A stretch of DNA of 64,000 bases, taken from NCBI RefSeq assembly GCF_007004665.1, contig NZ_ML660055.1, positions 186,001 to 250,000 of the forward strand, given 5' to 3'. The notes under the pieces were generated by a model. It had not been told where the DNA came from, searched no databases, and worked only from the letters and a program-made list of their open reading frames with translations. Of the stretch, positions 53,212 through 62,344 are shown piece by piece. The DNA comes from Denitrobaculum tricleocarpae. Its GTDB lineage: Bacteria > Pseudomonadota > Alphaproteobacteria > Kiloniellales > Kiloniellaceae. The number at the start of each line of letters is the position of its first letter. Positions within the stretch are counted from its first letter, which is position 1. The translations under genes were made by a program, and so were the position numbers.

Positions 53212-53928
53212 ATGGTTAACGGCCCAGACCGCCGCTATATGTCTACCAATCAGGCTGAACTGTCGCAATACGACGTCGGCCTGCGGAGCTACATGCTCCA
53301 CGTGTATAACTACATGGCCGCTGCAATGGCAGTGACCGGTGCGGTGGCCTACGGCGTTTCCAAAAGCGAGACGCTCATGGCCGCTATCTTCGGGACCCCC
53401 CTGCAGTGGGTCGTGATGCTGGCCCCGCTGGGAATGGTGTTTTTCCTGTCGGCGCGCGTCCACAAAATGAAGGCCATGACGGCCCAGACCCTCTTCTGGG
53501 TCTATGCCGGCCTGATGGGCCTGTCCCTGTCCTTCATCTTCATGGTCTACACAGGCGCCTCGATCACGCGGGTCTTCTTCGTGACGGCCGCGGCCTTCGC
53601 GGGTCTAAGCCTCTACGGCTACACCACGAAGAAGAGCCTCTCGGGGATGGGCTCCTTCCTGATGATGGGCCTGATCGGTATCATCGTCGCGATGGTGGTG
53701 AACATCTTCCTGGCCTCACCGATGATCCAGTTCGTGATCTCGGTCGTGGGTGTGCTGATTTTCGCAGGTCTGACGGCCTACGACACCCAGCAGATCAAGA
53801 ACATGTATGCGGAATCCGATGGCGGCGAAGTCATGGAGAAGAAGGCGATCATGGGTGCCCTGCGGCTCTATCTCGACTTCATCAACATGTTCCTGTTCCT
53901 GCTGCAGCTCTTCGGGAACCGCGAATAA
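53212..53928 (+). CDS. Bax inhibitor-1/YccA family membrane protein
   Basis: Seven-helix inner-membrane protein of 238 residues. Segments YMAAAMAVTGAVAYGV, WVVMLAPLGMVFFLSA, LFWVYAGLMGLSLSFIFMVY, and the family end GLTAYDTQQIKNMYAESDGG, with the conserved Asp and LYLDFINMFLFLLQL. Family members modulate FtsH-dependent proteolysis or leak calcium. ATG 53212 with GAGGATC upstream was chosen over a TTG at 53197. A strong terminator follows. Confidence 0.92.
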   Translation: MVNGPDRRYMSTNQAELSQYDVGLRSYMLHVYNYMAAAMAVTGAVAYGVSKSETLMAAIFGTPLQWVVMLAPLGMVFFLSARVHKMKAMTAQTLFWVYAGLMGLSLSFIFMVYTGASITRVFFVTAAAFAGLSLYGYTTKKSLSGMGSFLMMGLIGIIVAMVVNIFLASPMIQFVISVVGVLIFAGLTAYDTQQIKNMYAESDGGEVMEKKAIMGALRLYLDFINMFLFLLQLFGNRE

Positions 53929-53956
53929 GCAACTTCGGATCGTCCGATCCAAAGGA

Positions 53957-53990
53957 GAAAGGCCCGGCTTACGCCGGGCCTTTTGCTTTT
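53957..53990 (+). terminator. Rho-independent terminator after the Bax inhibitor-1 gene
   Basis: Perfect 10-base stem AAGGCCCGGC (53959-53968) with GCCGGGCCTT (53973-53982), TTAC loop, then TTGCTTTT. Confidence 0.85.
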
Positions 53991-54023
53991 GCGGTCATCG
54001 AAGCAGTACCGGTCAAAAAGGCC

Positions 54024-54782
54024 TTAGATACAGCGCCCGCCGTCGACCTCCATGCAGACACCGGTGATGAAGGCGGCTTCGTCGGCGGCGAAGTAAAGCG
54101 CGGCCTGGGCGATGTCGGCGGGGGTCGAGAAGCGGCCGAGCGGGATGGTGGCCTCGAACTTTTTGCGGTTTTCCGGCGTATCGGGCACGCCCATGAAGGT
54201 CTCCAGCAACCCGGTTTCACCGATCACGGGACAGATGGCATTGACCCGGATCTTGTCCGGCGCCAACTCCACGGCCATGGATTTGGTCATGACATTGGCC
54301 GCGCCCTTGGAACCGTTGTAGACGGTCAGTCCGGGCCGTGGGCGAAGGGCCGCGGTGGAGCTGGTGTTGATGATACAGCCGCCGCCTTGTTTGCGGAACA
54401 GAGGCACCGCTTCCAACGCCGCCAGATAGATCGCCTTTACATTGACGTCGTAGATGCGGTCGAATTCCTCTTCCGTGACCTCGAGCATCGACTTGTTGCG
54501 ATGGGCCGCGCCGGCATTGTTCACGAGAATGTCGAGCCCGCCGAAGCTGTCTGACGCAGAGGCGACCATGGCCGCGGCGCCTGCGCGTTTGGTTACGTCC
54601 GCCTCAACAGCGCTGGCCCGGCCACCGGACGCCGCAATACCGTCGGCCACATCCCTGGCCGCTGCGCCATTGATATCCGCCACGACCACAGCCGCACCCT
54701 CGGCGGCGAAAAGCTCCGCAATTCCCTGGCCGAACCCGGACCCGCCACCGGTGATGATCGCAACCTTGTTCTCAAGACGCAT
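54024..54782 (-). CDS. SDR family oxidoreductase
   Basis: A 252-residue classical short-chain dehydrogenase. Cofactor motif IITGGGSGFGQGIAELF, Asp after strand two (VVVADINGAAARDVA) suggesting NAD(H), NNAGAAHRNKSMLE, active site Ser (IINTSSTAA), Tyr (LTVYNGSKGAANVM) and Lys, and the substrate loop PVIGETGLLETFMGVPDTPE. A C-terminal GGRCI end is typical of the group annotated as glucose-1- or 3-oxoacyl-type dehydrogenases; substrate is unknown. A copy of repeat family B lies at 54817-54867, 35 bases before the ATG. Confidence 0.9.
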   Translation of the reverse strand: MRLENKVAIITGGGSGFGQGIAELFAAEGAAVVVADINGAAARDVADGIAASGGRASAVEADVTKRAGAAAMVASASDSFGGLDILVNNAGAAHRNKSMLEVTEEEFDRIYDVNVKAIYLAALEAVPLFRKQGGGCIINTSSTAALRPRPGLTVYNGSKGAANVMTKSMAVELAPDKIRVNAICPVIGETGLLETFMGVPDTPENRKKFEATIPLGRFSTPADIAQAALYFAADEAAFITGVCMEVDGGRCI

Positions 54783-54816
54783 TGAGCGCTCTCCCTTCAG
54801 ATGATTTGGAGAGAGG

Positions 54817-54867
54817 CTAAAGCAATTTGCGGTTAAGCAGATACAAAATTCGCTGCCTCTCGATCAG
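54817..54867 (-). repeat. Intergenic repeat family B, copy 2 (SDR leader)
   Basis: Gap-free 51-base match to 10184-10234 upstream of argG, same orientation relative to the gene. Shared blocks include CTAAAGCAATTTGCG and CTGCCTCTCGATC. Confidence 0.55.
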
Positions 54868-54912
54868 TTAATGACTGATCTCGAGCGCACATTTTGAAAC
54901 ACCTGATCTGAC

Positions 54913-55311
54913 CTAAAGCTCCGTGACCAGAGCATCCAGGCGTTCGACATAGCTGCTGCCCAGATCCCCGCCGTCACCCTGGATCGCTTTGTCCATGATG
55001 GCCGTTAAGGCCGCCAGGTGCGCCGAGAGAAGCTCCAGGCCGGGATCGCTCAAGAGACGTTCGTGCTTGAGAAGGGCGGAGAGGGAGTTTCCGATCGCGG
55101 TGACGAGAGGATAGCCGAAACTGCCGCCCTGCCCCTTGATATCGTGCGCAATGCCCCGCATGACGGAAATCGCCTCGGGCCAGGCGACGTTGCCGGCGCG
55201 CGCGGCGGTTGACTGCCGGTGCAATTCGGCAATGCCCTCTTGCGCCCCCTCAATGAACATCGCCTGCAGCTCTTCGGCCGTGGGGATGGCGTCAACGTCG
55301 ATCGTTTTCAT
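54913..55311 (-). CDS. Hpt-domain phosphotransfer protein
   Basis: A 132-residue single-domain histidine phosphotransfer protein. The acceptor His lies in RGIAHDIKGQGGSFGYP (about 61-77), with surrounding helices (MFIEGAQEGIAELHRQSTA, LVTAIGNSLSALLKHERLL). It would relay phosphate between a hybrid kinase and a response regulator; no partner is adjacent. ATG 55311 was chosen because it is followed at once by conserved sequence, although an open frame reaches 55425. Confidence 0.85.
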   Translation of the reverse strand: MKTIDVDAIPTAEELQAMFIEGAQEGIAELHRQSTAARAGNVAWPEAISVMRGIAHDIKGQGGSFGYPLVTAIGNSLSALLKHERLLSDPGLELLSAHLAALTAIMDKAIQGDGGDLGSSYVERLDALVTEL

Positions 55312-55634
55312 CGTCGGCTTTTCGCACTTACCAGCGGGGCAGGACCAGACCTGCCCTTCCGCAACTCCGCTCAACCCGGTCGCCAACGACACTGAAGTCC
55401 GGCCGTAGATAATGCGATATATCAACTAAGATCAGACGCAAAGCCGTTGGTTGTCGGGTCGTACCACTTCTAATTACCATAGAGTGGTTAATGAATATAA
55501 GCTGTAATTCACCTTTGGTTGATGCCGGCGCGTGCTTTTCAATCACGAACACAGAAAGGTTCGGTTGCTTGTGGTCGGCGGGACAGACTACTCTGGATGC
55601 AGATTTCAGTCCTTATCTCTCACCGTCAGGTTCC

Positions 55635-57551
55635 ATGTCAGATCTCCTGGATCATCCCGCCGCGCCCGCTTTTGATCCGGAGTCATCCGGGCTGCCCGCA
55701 AAGCAGACAGAGACGCCTGCGCCCTTTGACCCTCAAGGGGCAAGCCCTGACCGCGAGGTGCTGAGGAGCGTCTTTGGTTTCGAGAGTTACCGGGGCGAAC
55801 AGGGCGATATCATCCGGCATGTGGTCGAGGGCGGCGACGCGCTGGTGCTGATGCCCACGGGAGGCGGTAAATCCCTCTGCTACCAGATCCCGGCCATCGT
55901 GCGTCCGGGCGCCGCCATCGTCGTCTCGCCCTTGATCGCGCTGATGCGCGACCAGGTCGAGAGCCTCAAGCAGCTCGGGGTCAGGGCCGCCGCACTCAAC
56001 TCCTCGCTCTCCTTCGGCGAAGCCACGACGGTCGAGCGCCAACTGCGCGCGGGCCAGCTCGATCTGGTCTATGTCGCGCCGGAACGCCTGCTGACCGATT
56101 CTTTTCTGGCGCTGCTGGAAGACTGCGAACTGGCCCTCTTCGCCATCGACGAGGCGCACTGCGTGTCCCAATGGGGTCACGATTTCCGGCCCGAGTATCT
56201 GCAGCTCGCAATTCTGCACAACCGCTTCCCCTGGGTACCCCGGATCGCCCTGACCGCGACCGCCGACGGACCGACCCGGCGCGATATCCTGGAGCGCCTG
56301 GAGCTGGGGGAAGGCCGTTCCTTCGTCGCCGGGTTCGACCGGCCCAACATCCGCTATTCGGTGCAGCCCAAGACCGCCCCGCGCAACCAGCTTCTGCGGT
56401 TTCTCGCGGACCGCAAGGGCCAGGCGGGGATCGTCTATTGCCTCTCGCGCAACAAGGTGGAAGAGACTGCGGCCAAGCTGGCGGACGAAGGCTACAATGC
56501 CCTGCCCTACCACGCCGGTCTGGACGCGCAGGTGCGCGCCGCCAATCAGGACCGCTTCATCAAGGAAGAGGGCATCGTCGTGGTCGCGACCATCGCCTTC
56601 GGCATGGGGATCGACAAACCGGACGTTCGTTTCGTCGTTCATCTTGATTTGCCGAAAAGCATGGAAGCCTATTATCAGGAAACGGGGCGCGCGGGCCGCG
56701 ACGGCCTGCCCTCCGAGGCTTGGATGATTTACGGCTTGCAGGATGTCGCCAAGCTGCGCCAGATGGCGGAAACCTCCGAAGCCTCGGAAGCACAAAAGCG
56801 AATCGAAAGCCGCAAACTCGATGCACTGCTGGGCTTCTGCGAAACCACCCGCTGCCGCCGCCAGGTGCTGTTGGAGTATTTTGGCGAGAGCGATATGGCG
56901 GCCTGCGGCAACTGCGACACCTGTCTGGAACCGGTCAGCAGCTTCGACGGTACGGAGATCGCGCAAAAAGCCCTCTCCTGCGTTTACCGTACCGGCCAGT
57001 TGTTCGGCGCGGCCCACATCATCGACGTGCTGCTGGGCGGCGACACGGAACGCATCCGCAAGTTCCGCCATGACGAGCTGAGCACCTACGGCATCGGCAA
57101 GGAGGTCTCGCGGGACGAATGGCGCTCCGTCATTCGCCAACTGGTCTCCCTGGGCCTGCTGGTGGTCGACATGGAGGGCTACGGCGGGCTCCGTCTGGGC
57201 AATGACTGCCGCGAGGTCCTGCGCGGCGAACGGCGCATCGAGCTGCGTCGGGATCCGGCGGCCAAGCGCGGCGCGGGCAGTACCGGACGCAGCGGCAAAA
57301 GCAAGGGTCCGGTCGACTTCGGCGATCCGGAACAGGACGCCCTGTTCCAGGCCCTGCGCGCCAAACGCATGGAGCTGGCCAAGGCCCAGGGCGTGCCGCC
57401 TTACGTCATCTTTCAGGACAAACAGCTGGTCGCCATGGTGCTGCAGCAACCGGCCAACCTGTCGGAGTTCGCGGGACTCTCAGGGGTCGGACAGGCGAAG
57501 CTGGAACGCTACGGCAGCGCCTTCCTTGAGGTCATCACGTCGCGGGCGTGA
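55635..57551 (+). CDS. recQ: ATP-dependent DNA helicase RecQ
   Basis: A 638-residue 3'-5' helicase of the RecF pathway. Helicase motifs: [15 protein letters not shown] (I), [11 protein letters not shown] (III region), [20 protein letters not shown] (II, DEAH), [31 protein letters not shown] (V) and [14 protein letters not shown] (VI). Then the RecQ zinc region with [12 protein letters not shown] and CGNCDTC, a winged-helix (RQC) and a C-terminal HRDC domain ([21 protein letters not shown]). ATG 55635 was preferred over upstream in-frame starts that add about 48 non-conserved residues. Confidence 0.94.
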   Translation: MSDLLDHPAAPAFDPESSGLPAKQTETPAPFDPQGASPDREVLRSVFGFESYRGEQGDIIRHVVEGGDALVLMPTGGGKSLCYQIPAIVRPGAAIVVSPLIALMRDQVESLKQLGVRAAALNSSLSFGEATTVERQLRAGQLDLVYVAPERLLTDSFLALLEDCELALFAIDEAHCVSQWGHDFRPEYLQLAILHNRFPWVPRIALTATADGPTRRDILERLELGEGRSFVAGFDRPNIRYSVQPKTAPRNQLLRFLADRKGQAGIVYCLSRNKVEETAAKLADEGYNALPYHAGLDAQVRAANQDRFIKEEGIVVVATIAFGMGIDKPDVRFVVHLDLPKSMEAYYQETGRAGRDGLPSEAWMIYGLQDVAKLRQMAETSEASEAQKRIESRKLDALLGFCETTRCRRQVLLEYFGESDMAACGNCDTCLEPVSSFDGTEIAQKALSCVYRTGQLFGAAHIIDVLLGGDTERIRKFRHDELSTYGIGKEVSRDEWRSVIRQLVSLGLLVVDMEGYGGLRLGNDCREVLRGERRIELRRDPAAKRGAGSTGRSGKSKGPVDFGDPEQDALFQALRAKRMELAKAQGVPPYVIFQDKQLVAMVLQQPANLSEFAGLSGVGQAKLERYGSAFLEVITSRA

Positions 57552-57731
57552 GAGGCGGTTGCGACCGGCTTCCAGCTGTCGAAACCCGGTCTGCCTCAGA
57601 TCGAGAAGCCACAAGCTTTCAAGAGGCCGAATGGCCGGGATGTGGACAAAGCGAGCGGTCATCTGAGTGAGAATGTCAGATGTCCGCAAACGCGCGCAGT
57701 CGAACTTCGCTTCTTCAGCGGAGGAGCAGAT

Positions 57732-57816
57732 ATGGATAGCCAGTCTGGACACGAGACAGCGTCATATCGGGCCGGAAAGAAATCGAAATTAATTCTTGGC
57801 GGCATAACGGTTGCCT
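57732..57816 (+). pseudogene. Truncated 5' end of an unknown gene next to the RND cassette
   Basis: ATG 57732 has a strong ribosome site (GCGGAGGAG, 5 bases upstream). The first 28 residues start MDSQSGHETASYRAGKKSK and turn hydrophobic (LILGGITVA), as in a protein with a membrane helix after a basic stretch. The hydrophobic run breaks off just where the 3' end of the outer-membrane protein gene of the opposite-strand cassette begins (stop codon at 57817-57819); beyond it the frame continues only as antisense. I read this as a gene cut by insertion of the cassette. The original function is not recognisable. Confidence 0.4.
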
Positions 57817-59019
57817 CTAGAAGAAATACGTCAACCGGAGCAGCAGATGGTCATCGTCCTGGAAGGGTTCGACCAGCGGATCGTCTGAGCCGATGAATAA
57901 GCGCGCCTCTGCCTCCAGCAGGAAGCGATCTCCGAGCCTTGTCTGCGCCTCGACTGATGCGACTGTGCCGCTTGTCTCGGTGTCCACGATAGCGCCCGCC
58001 AGGATCTCTGTATCTTGCGTGTCATTGAGCGCGATGCGTGTCCCTACAAACATGTCGTTCTCGAACAGGGTGACCGGCGCGCGTGCCTGATCCCGACTGT
58101 CGTGGAGATACTCACCGATCAGGCCGACATCGACGCCGGACCGCCGGATATCGAAGAACGTGTATTCGAAGCCAGCTACGGTGGAGGCAAAGGTGTCGTT
58201 CGCAGTGTCGGCCCCGACCGCCTCGAGCTTCAATAGCCAGGGGCCACTGGTGTATTGAAGATCCACGCCGCCTTGTACGAGCCTCGGGTAGAAGGGTGCA
58301 AGCTCGGTGCCTGCCGCGTCAGGGGTCAGCACCGGATTGCGGCTTGTCCCGTAAAAGGCGTGGAGACCGAGGTCAAAGGCGTCGAAGCGGTTTGAGTATC
58401 GCAGCGCGAAGTCGCCTGCGAATACCTCACCCTCTCGCTCGAAGGTCGCGGCGTCCTCATCGACCGGGAGGGCGGTCCGCAACCGACCGTTCACGCCCGC
58501 GAACTCGCGCTCCCGGAAGAACGGAAGATAGTAGGCCTCGAAGGTCCCATAATCAGTCGCGCGCCCGACACGCAGCATGGGTTGGCCCAGCTTCTCGCCT
58601 TCGTCGAAGTCCTCGACGGTGTCGAATTGGTTGATGATGTCGACCACATTGCGGGACTCAGCCACGCCCCAGAAGACCTGTGATACGCCGGCCAGAAAGT
58701 CCCAGTCTCCCGCGCGATAGAAGACGCTGCCCTCTCTCAGATCGAAGTAGGTGCGCGCGTCGTCTTGGCTATCGAGCCGCAGATAGGGCTCGATAAGAAC
58801 GCGGACGTTCCGATCATCGTTCGTCCAACGTAGGTCGCCCGAAAGGATCAGGCCTCCCTGAACACGATCGAACTGCCCTTCGAAGAGGGGATCTTCCCCG
58901 AAGAAACGGCCCTCGAAGGCGACCTCGGGGGATATCCGGAATGTGCCGCCCGCTAAGGCGGCGGTCCCGTGGCTCAAGACCGCCGCCAGCACAGTAGTAA
59001 GGTGAACGAACCGATGCAC
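57817..59019 (-). CDS. Predicted outer-membrane barrel protein of the RND cassette
   Basis: About 400 residues with a signal peptide (VHLTTVLAAVLSHGTAALAG) and a mature part made of barrel strands: FRISPEVAFEGRFFGED, GGLILSGDLRWTNDDRNVRV, FLAGVSQVFWGVAESRNVVD, VDVGLIGEYLHDSRDQA and a final LLLRLTYFF with the typical terminal Phe. It resembles the DUF1302-like proteins that accompany RND and LolA-like proteins. GTG 59019 with GGGGAT just upstream is the best start; TTG 59031 is the alternative. It starts 16 bases after the LolA-like stop, so it is co-transcribed. Confidence 0.82.
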   Translation of the reverse strand: MHRFVHLTTVLAAVLSHGTAALAGGTFRISPEVAFEGRFFGEDPLFEGQFDRVQGGLILSGDLRWTNDDRNVRVLIEPYLRLDSQDDARTYFDLREGSVFYRAGDWDFLAGVSQVFWGVAESRNVVDIINQFDTVEDFDEGEKLGQPMLRVGRATDYGTFEAYYLPFFREREFAGVNGRLRTALPVDEDAATFEREGEVFAGDFALRYSNRFDAFDLGLHAFYGTSRNPVLTPDAAGTELAPFYPRLVQGGVDLQYTSGPWLLKLEAVGADTANDTFASTVAGFEYTFFDIRRSGVDVGLIGEYLHDSRDQARAPVTLFENDMFVGTRIALNDTQDTEILAGAIVDTETSGTVASVEAQTRLGDRFLLEAEARLFIGSDDPLVEPFQDDDHLLLRLTYFF

Positions 59020-59034
59020 GTGGATCCCCAAGCG

Positions 59035-59850
59035 TCAGAGCCGGTCGAGGATCGAGGGCTCGAAGTCGCGCTGGTTGAGCGAGATGCCGAACTCGAACTC
59101 ACCAAATCGCAGCGTCGTCGCCTTACCTGTCAAGTGATTGGTCATAACCTGCTCATGGGCGCGCCAGAAGCCGTCCGTCGACTGGCGGTAGTCCAGGAGT
59201 TCCAGTGTCTTGAAGAGACGCCCGCCCCGGTCGAAGAACTCCACGCGGCGCGACTGGTGGATCTCGGCGTCTACATAGCAGTGGAGCTTTGAATATCCGG
59301 AACGCTCATAAAGCGGTTTGCATTCGACGACATCGAGCTCCAGCCCGGTCGCTGCATCTTGCACGGTCTCCAGGTAGCGGTAAGCGTATTTGCCAAGCTC
59401 GTTGGCGGTCAGGTCTTCAAATGCGAACTCGGACCCCACAAAGGGCCCCGACTTGTTGGACGAGGAGATGCGCTTCACGCGGCGCAGCCCCGGCAAATAG
59501 AGCCATTGATCGTCCGGATCCAGGATGCGGGCATGGCTCAAGAGCGCCGTACCCTCGACGTCAGGCGGCGAGAAGAAGCGGGTGAGCGACTTGTCCCCGT
59601 TGCCGTTTCCTCTCTTCTCCAGCGTGTCGATTTGCATGTTCCGAACCGTCGACCGGCCCGATCCATCTGTCAGTGTCATGGTCAGATCGACGGTGCTTGA
59701 CCCGAACCCCGCATCGCTCAGATCCGAACGTTCCATGATCCGGTAGCCGCGCTCTTCTGGCGGCAGACCGGCGAGGTCCTCGGCAAAGGCGCCGAGCGGC
59801 AAGGCCAGGGCAGAGGCCATGGAAAGAGCAGTAACAACACGAGAGATCAT
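59035..59850 (-). CDS. Periplasmic LolA-like outer-membrane lipoprotein-sorting protein
   Basis: A 271-residue exported protein (signal MISRVVTALSMASALALPLG, cleavage near AFA). The mature part contains the LolA-like half-barrel signs: NMQIDTLEKRGNGNGDKSL, LTRFFSPPDVEGTALL, DQWLYLPGLRRVKRISS, FEDLTANELGKYAYRYL and EFFDRGGRLFKTLELLDYRQ. Such proteins, encoded beside MMPL-type RND permeases, are thought to carry a hydrophobic ligand across the periplasm. AAGGAGAAG upstream of the ATG. Confidence 0.88.
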   Translation of the reverse strand: MISRVVTALSMASALALPLGAFAEDLAGLPPEERGYRIMERSDLSDAGFGSSTVDLTMTLTDGSGRSTVRNMQIDTLEKRGNGNGDKSLTRFFSPPDVEGTALLSHARILDPDDQWLYLPGLRRVKRISSSNKSGPFVGSEFAFEDLTANELGKYAYRYLETVQDAATGLELDVVECKPLYERSGYSKLHCYVDAEIHQSRRVEFFDRGGRLFKTLELLDYRQSTDGFWRAHEQVMTNHLTGKATTLRFGEFEFGISLNQRDFEPSILDRL

Positions 59851-59873
59851 AGTCTTCTCCTTGGATTGAGATG

Positions 59874-62216
59874 TCAGGAAGCGGTGGTGTGGCTCTCAAC
59901 TGATTGGATCCGCTGCCCGGCGATGAGCAGGATGGCTGGCACAAGCAGAAGGTTGACCAGCATTGCGAGCACGATGCTGATCGCCGTCAGAAGGCCCATG
60001 TCCGCGTTCAGCTTGAAAGTCGATGTGGCGAGGATCGCAAAGCCGGAGGCGAGGATCACCGTGGTCAGAACGATGGCTTGCCCGGCCGTGTCGAAGGCAT
60101 AGCGTACGGCGTCGACGACGCTGCCGCCCTCTGCGTGGCGCCGGTGGTCGTACTTCGACAGGAAGTGCACGGTGAAATCGACAACCAGGCCGACAGCCAC
60201 CGCGCCAACGGCTGCTATTGAGAACCCGACGACACCGACCAGGAGCGCCCATATGCCAAAGGCTGTCAGGATCGGGAGCACGTTGGCGATCACGCTGAGC
60301 AGCCCTACCGACAGGGATCGGAAGGCGACGGTGAGAATCACCAGGATCGCAATGATCAGATAAATTGCCCCGTCCGCGGCGGCTTGGATGTTGCGATCCG
60401 CGACGAAGGCGAAGAGCACTTTCGGCCCGGTCACTTCCAAACCATAGCCGCGCCCGTTCGCGGCGAACCATGCCTCGGCCTTGCTGACGAAGTCCCGGGT
60501 TTCGCCCGTGGAGATATCTCTCATCGACGCGGTGACGCGCGTCGATTGGCGGTCGATATCGACGCGGTCGTTGAGGCCGAGGCCGTAAGGGAGGCTGAGT
60601 TCGTAGACCAAGAGATATTGGCTGGCGAGCGCCTGATCCTCCGGCAGCCGGTAGAACGCGGGATCGTCACCGTTCAGATTGCGGTTGAGCCGCTTCATGA
60701 TGTCCGAGAGCGCGAAGACGTGGGCGACATCGCTGGGCTGTTCCCGCAGCCACGCGGCGAACGCGTCAACCACGGCCAGGAATTCAGGATCGACGACTTC
60801 GCCCGGCGCGCCAGGGTCCAAGATGAACTCGACCGTGTCCGATCCGAAGTAAGGATCACTCGCGTCGATCGCTTGACGGAACTCCAGGCTTTGGTCGAAA
60901 TACTTTGACCACTGGTCGTTGATCTCGATCGTTGGGGTGTAGGCAATCGCCGCCGCCGACCCGACCGCCAGCGCGCCAAGAAACGCTCGCGGCGCGGAGA
61001 TGACGCCGGAGGCCACTCTGGTCATGGTCCCGGTTCGGCCGTCCGACCCGGTCGCTTGCCGGAACGACATCGGCAGAACCGACAGGAGAGCCGGCAGGAA
61101 GGTGATCGACAGCAGCCAGGCGGCGGCGATCCCGGCGGCGGTCATGTTGCCGAGATGATGGAATGGCGGGCTGTCCGAAAAGTTGAGTGTCAGGAAGCCA
61201 ATGACTGTCGTGAGCGAGGTGATCCCGATGGGGAGAAAGTTAAGCCCCAGCGACTGGATGATGGCGTCGCGGCGGGAGGCCTTTCGTCGCATCTCGCCTC
61301 TCACCCCCGCAATGACGTGGATCGCGTCGGCAACCGCAATGGTCAGGATGATTGTCGGTGCCGCGAGAGAGATCGGCGTCAGTTCCACGCCCGCAAGTCC
61401 ACCGACTCCCATGCCGACGAAGGTCGAGAGAAGGATCAGCAGAAGACTAGCCAGGACGGCGCTAAGCGAGCGCAGCGCCACCAGCATCACGACCAGAATG
61501 AGCCCGTAGACCGCAGGGATGAGGGTCGAGCTGTCAGCGACACCCGCTTCCTCGAAGGCAGCGCTCAGCGATGCGACACCTGTGATGTGGATGGTGTGCC
61601 CAGGGAACTCCGCCTCGATCCGGTCGCGAATGTCCCGAGCGACGCTATTGGCTTGCGAGGCCATGTTGGGAATTTCTGAAGGAAGTTGGACGACGGCATT
61701 TACGAGCGTCGCGTCAGCGCCGGGCGAGACGACGAACCCGTTTACAAGCGGCTCTTGCATCGCGGCACGGCGCACTTCCGCGAGCGACGTCTCACTCAGG
61801 GTCGTCGGATCGAACACCAGGTCTTCGACAATCAGATTGTCACCATCCCCTTGAGTATTCTGAAAGTTCGTCAGGCTGTCGACGCGGGAGACGTAAGGAA
61901 TGCCGGTCCAGGCCGCTTCGGTGAGCGCATGCACCGCCCGCAGCGTGTCTGAGGTGAACACCTCCCCATCGTCCGGGATGATGACGAACACGACGTTGTC
62001 GGGTTTGCCGAATGTGGCTTGAGCCCGCTCGTTGGCGACAAAGTCGGGGTTGTCCGGTCCGAAGAAGACCCGGTAGTCGCCGGCAAACTGTAGTGTCGAT
62101 GCCCCATAGCCTATTCCGATTGACAAGGCGACCGACAGGGCAATCACCAGCCAGCGCAATCTGATCGACGCCTCGGCAAAGCTGCGTCCCAGACGCTCCC
62201 AGTGTTGGGGGTTCAT
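59874..62216 (-). CDS. RND superfamily (MMPL/HpnN-type) permease
   Basis: About 780 residues, two RND halves of six helices each: first helix LRWLVIALSVALSIGIGYG, a periplasmic domain of 200 residues, then a block of five (VYGLILVVMLVALRSLSAVL, PTIILTIAVADAIHVIAG); the second half begins FLGALAVGSAAAIAYTP and ends MLVNLLLVPAILLIAG. The GVGGLAG and SKYDHRRHAEGG loop suit the MMPL group, which moves lipids or hydrophobic molecules. ATG 62216 has AGGAG 9 bases upstream; ATG 62225 is too close to it. Together with the LolA-like and outer-membrane proteins it likely forms a trans-envelope route. Confidence 0.92.
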   Translation of the reverse strand: MNPQHWERLGRSFAEASIRLRWLVIALSVALSIGIGYGASTLQFAGDYRVFFGPDNPDFVANERAQATFGKPDNVVFVIIPDDGEVFTSDTLRAVHALTEAAWTGIPYVSRVDSLTNFQNTQGDGDNLIVEDLVFDPTTLSETSLAEVRRAAMQEPLVNGFVVSPGADATLVNAVVQLPSEIPNMASQANSVARDIRDRIEAEFPGHTIHITGVASLSAAFEEAGVADSSTLIPAVYGLILVVMLVALRSLSAVLASLLLILLSTFVGMGVGGLAGVELTPISLAAPTIILTIAVADAIHVIAGVRGEMRRKASRRDAIIQSLGLNFLPIGITSLTTVIGFLTLNFSDSPPFHHLGNMTAAGIAAAWLLSITFLPALLSVLPMSFRQATGSDGRTGTMTRVASGVISAPRAFLGALAVGSAAAIAYTPTIEINDQWSKYFDQSLEFRQAIDASDPYFGSDTVEFILDPGAPGEVVDPEFLAVVDAFAAWLREQPSDVAHVFALSDIMKRLNRNLNGDDPAFYRLPEDQALASQYLLVYELSLPYGLGLNDRVDIDRQSTRVTASMRDISTGETRDFVSKAEAWFAANGRGYGLEVTGPKVLFAFVADRNIQAAADGAIYLIIAILVILTVAFRSLSVGLLSVIANVLPILTAFGIWALLVGVVGFSIAAVGAVAVGLVVDFTVHFLSKYDHRRHAEGGSVVDAVRYAFDTAGQAIVLTTVILASGFAILATSTFKLNADMGLLTAISIVLAMLVNLLLVPAILLIAGQRIQSVESHTTAS

Positions 62217-62240
62217 GTCCGGCATCTCCTAAAATGAACA

Positions 62241-62254
62241 GTACGGTACCGTCC
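62241..62254. promoter_or_regulatory. Palindrome in RND/TetR intergenic region, probable TetR operator
   Basis: Perfect 10-base palindrome ACGGTACCGT (62243-62252), with flanking G/C adding one more pair. It lies 27 bases from the RND start codon and 91 from the tetR start, beside a TATACT sequence (62256-62261) that could be a -10 element. Placement fits repression of both genes by the TetR protein. Confidence 0.6.
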
Positions 62255-62344
62255 ATATACTCGAATACCGCCCCTTGACAAGGGAGGGGTGGAGAAAAAA
62301 GTGGGCAGTGCTGTATCATTGGGTCTTAGGAGGACTGAGCGGCC

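Noticed and set aside
50824-57449. Long antisense frames opposite the YbbP permease and RecQ genes (742 and 588 residues)
   Set aside because: Both are high-GC shadow frames: the sense strands carry recognised FtsX and RecQ motifs throughout, while the antisense products have no domain order and are compositionally biased.
57642-57896. 84-residue plus-strand gene ending inside the outer-membrane gene
   Set aside because: Only the part from ATG 57732 to about 57816 looks like real protein; the rest is antisense to the outer-membrane gene. It is listed as a truncated gene instead.
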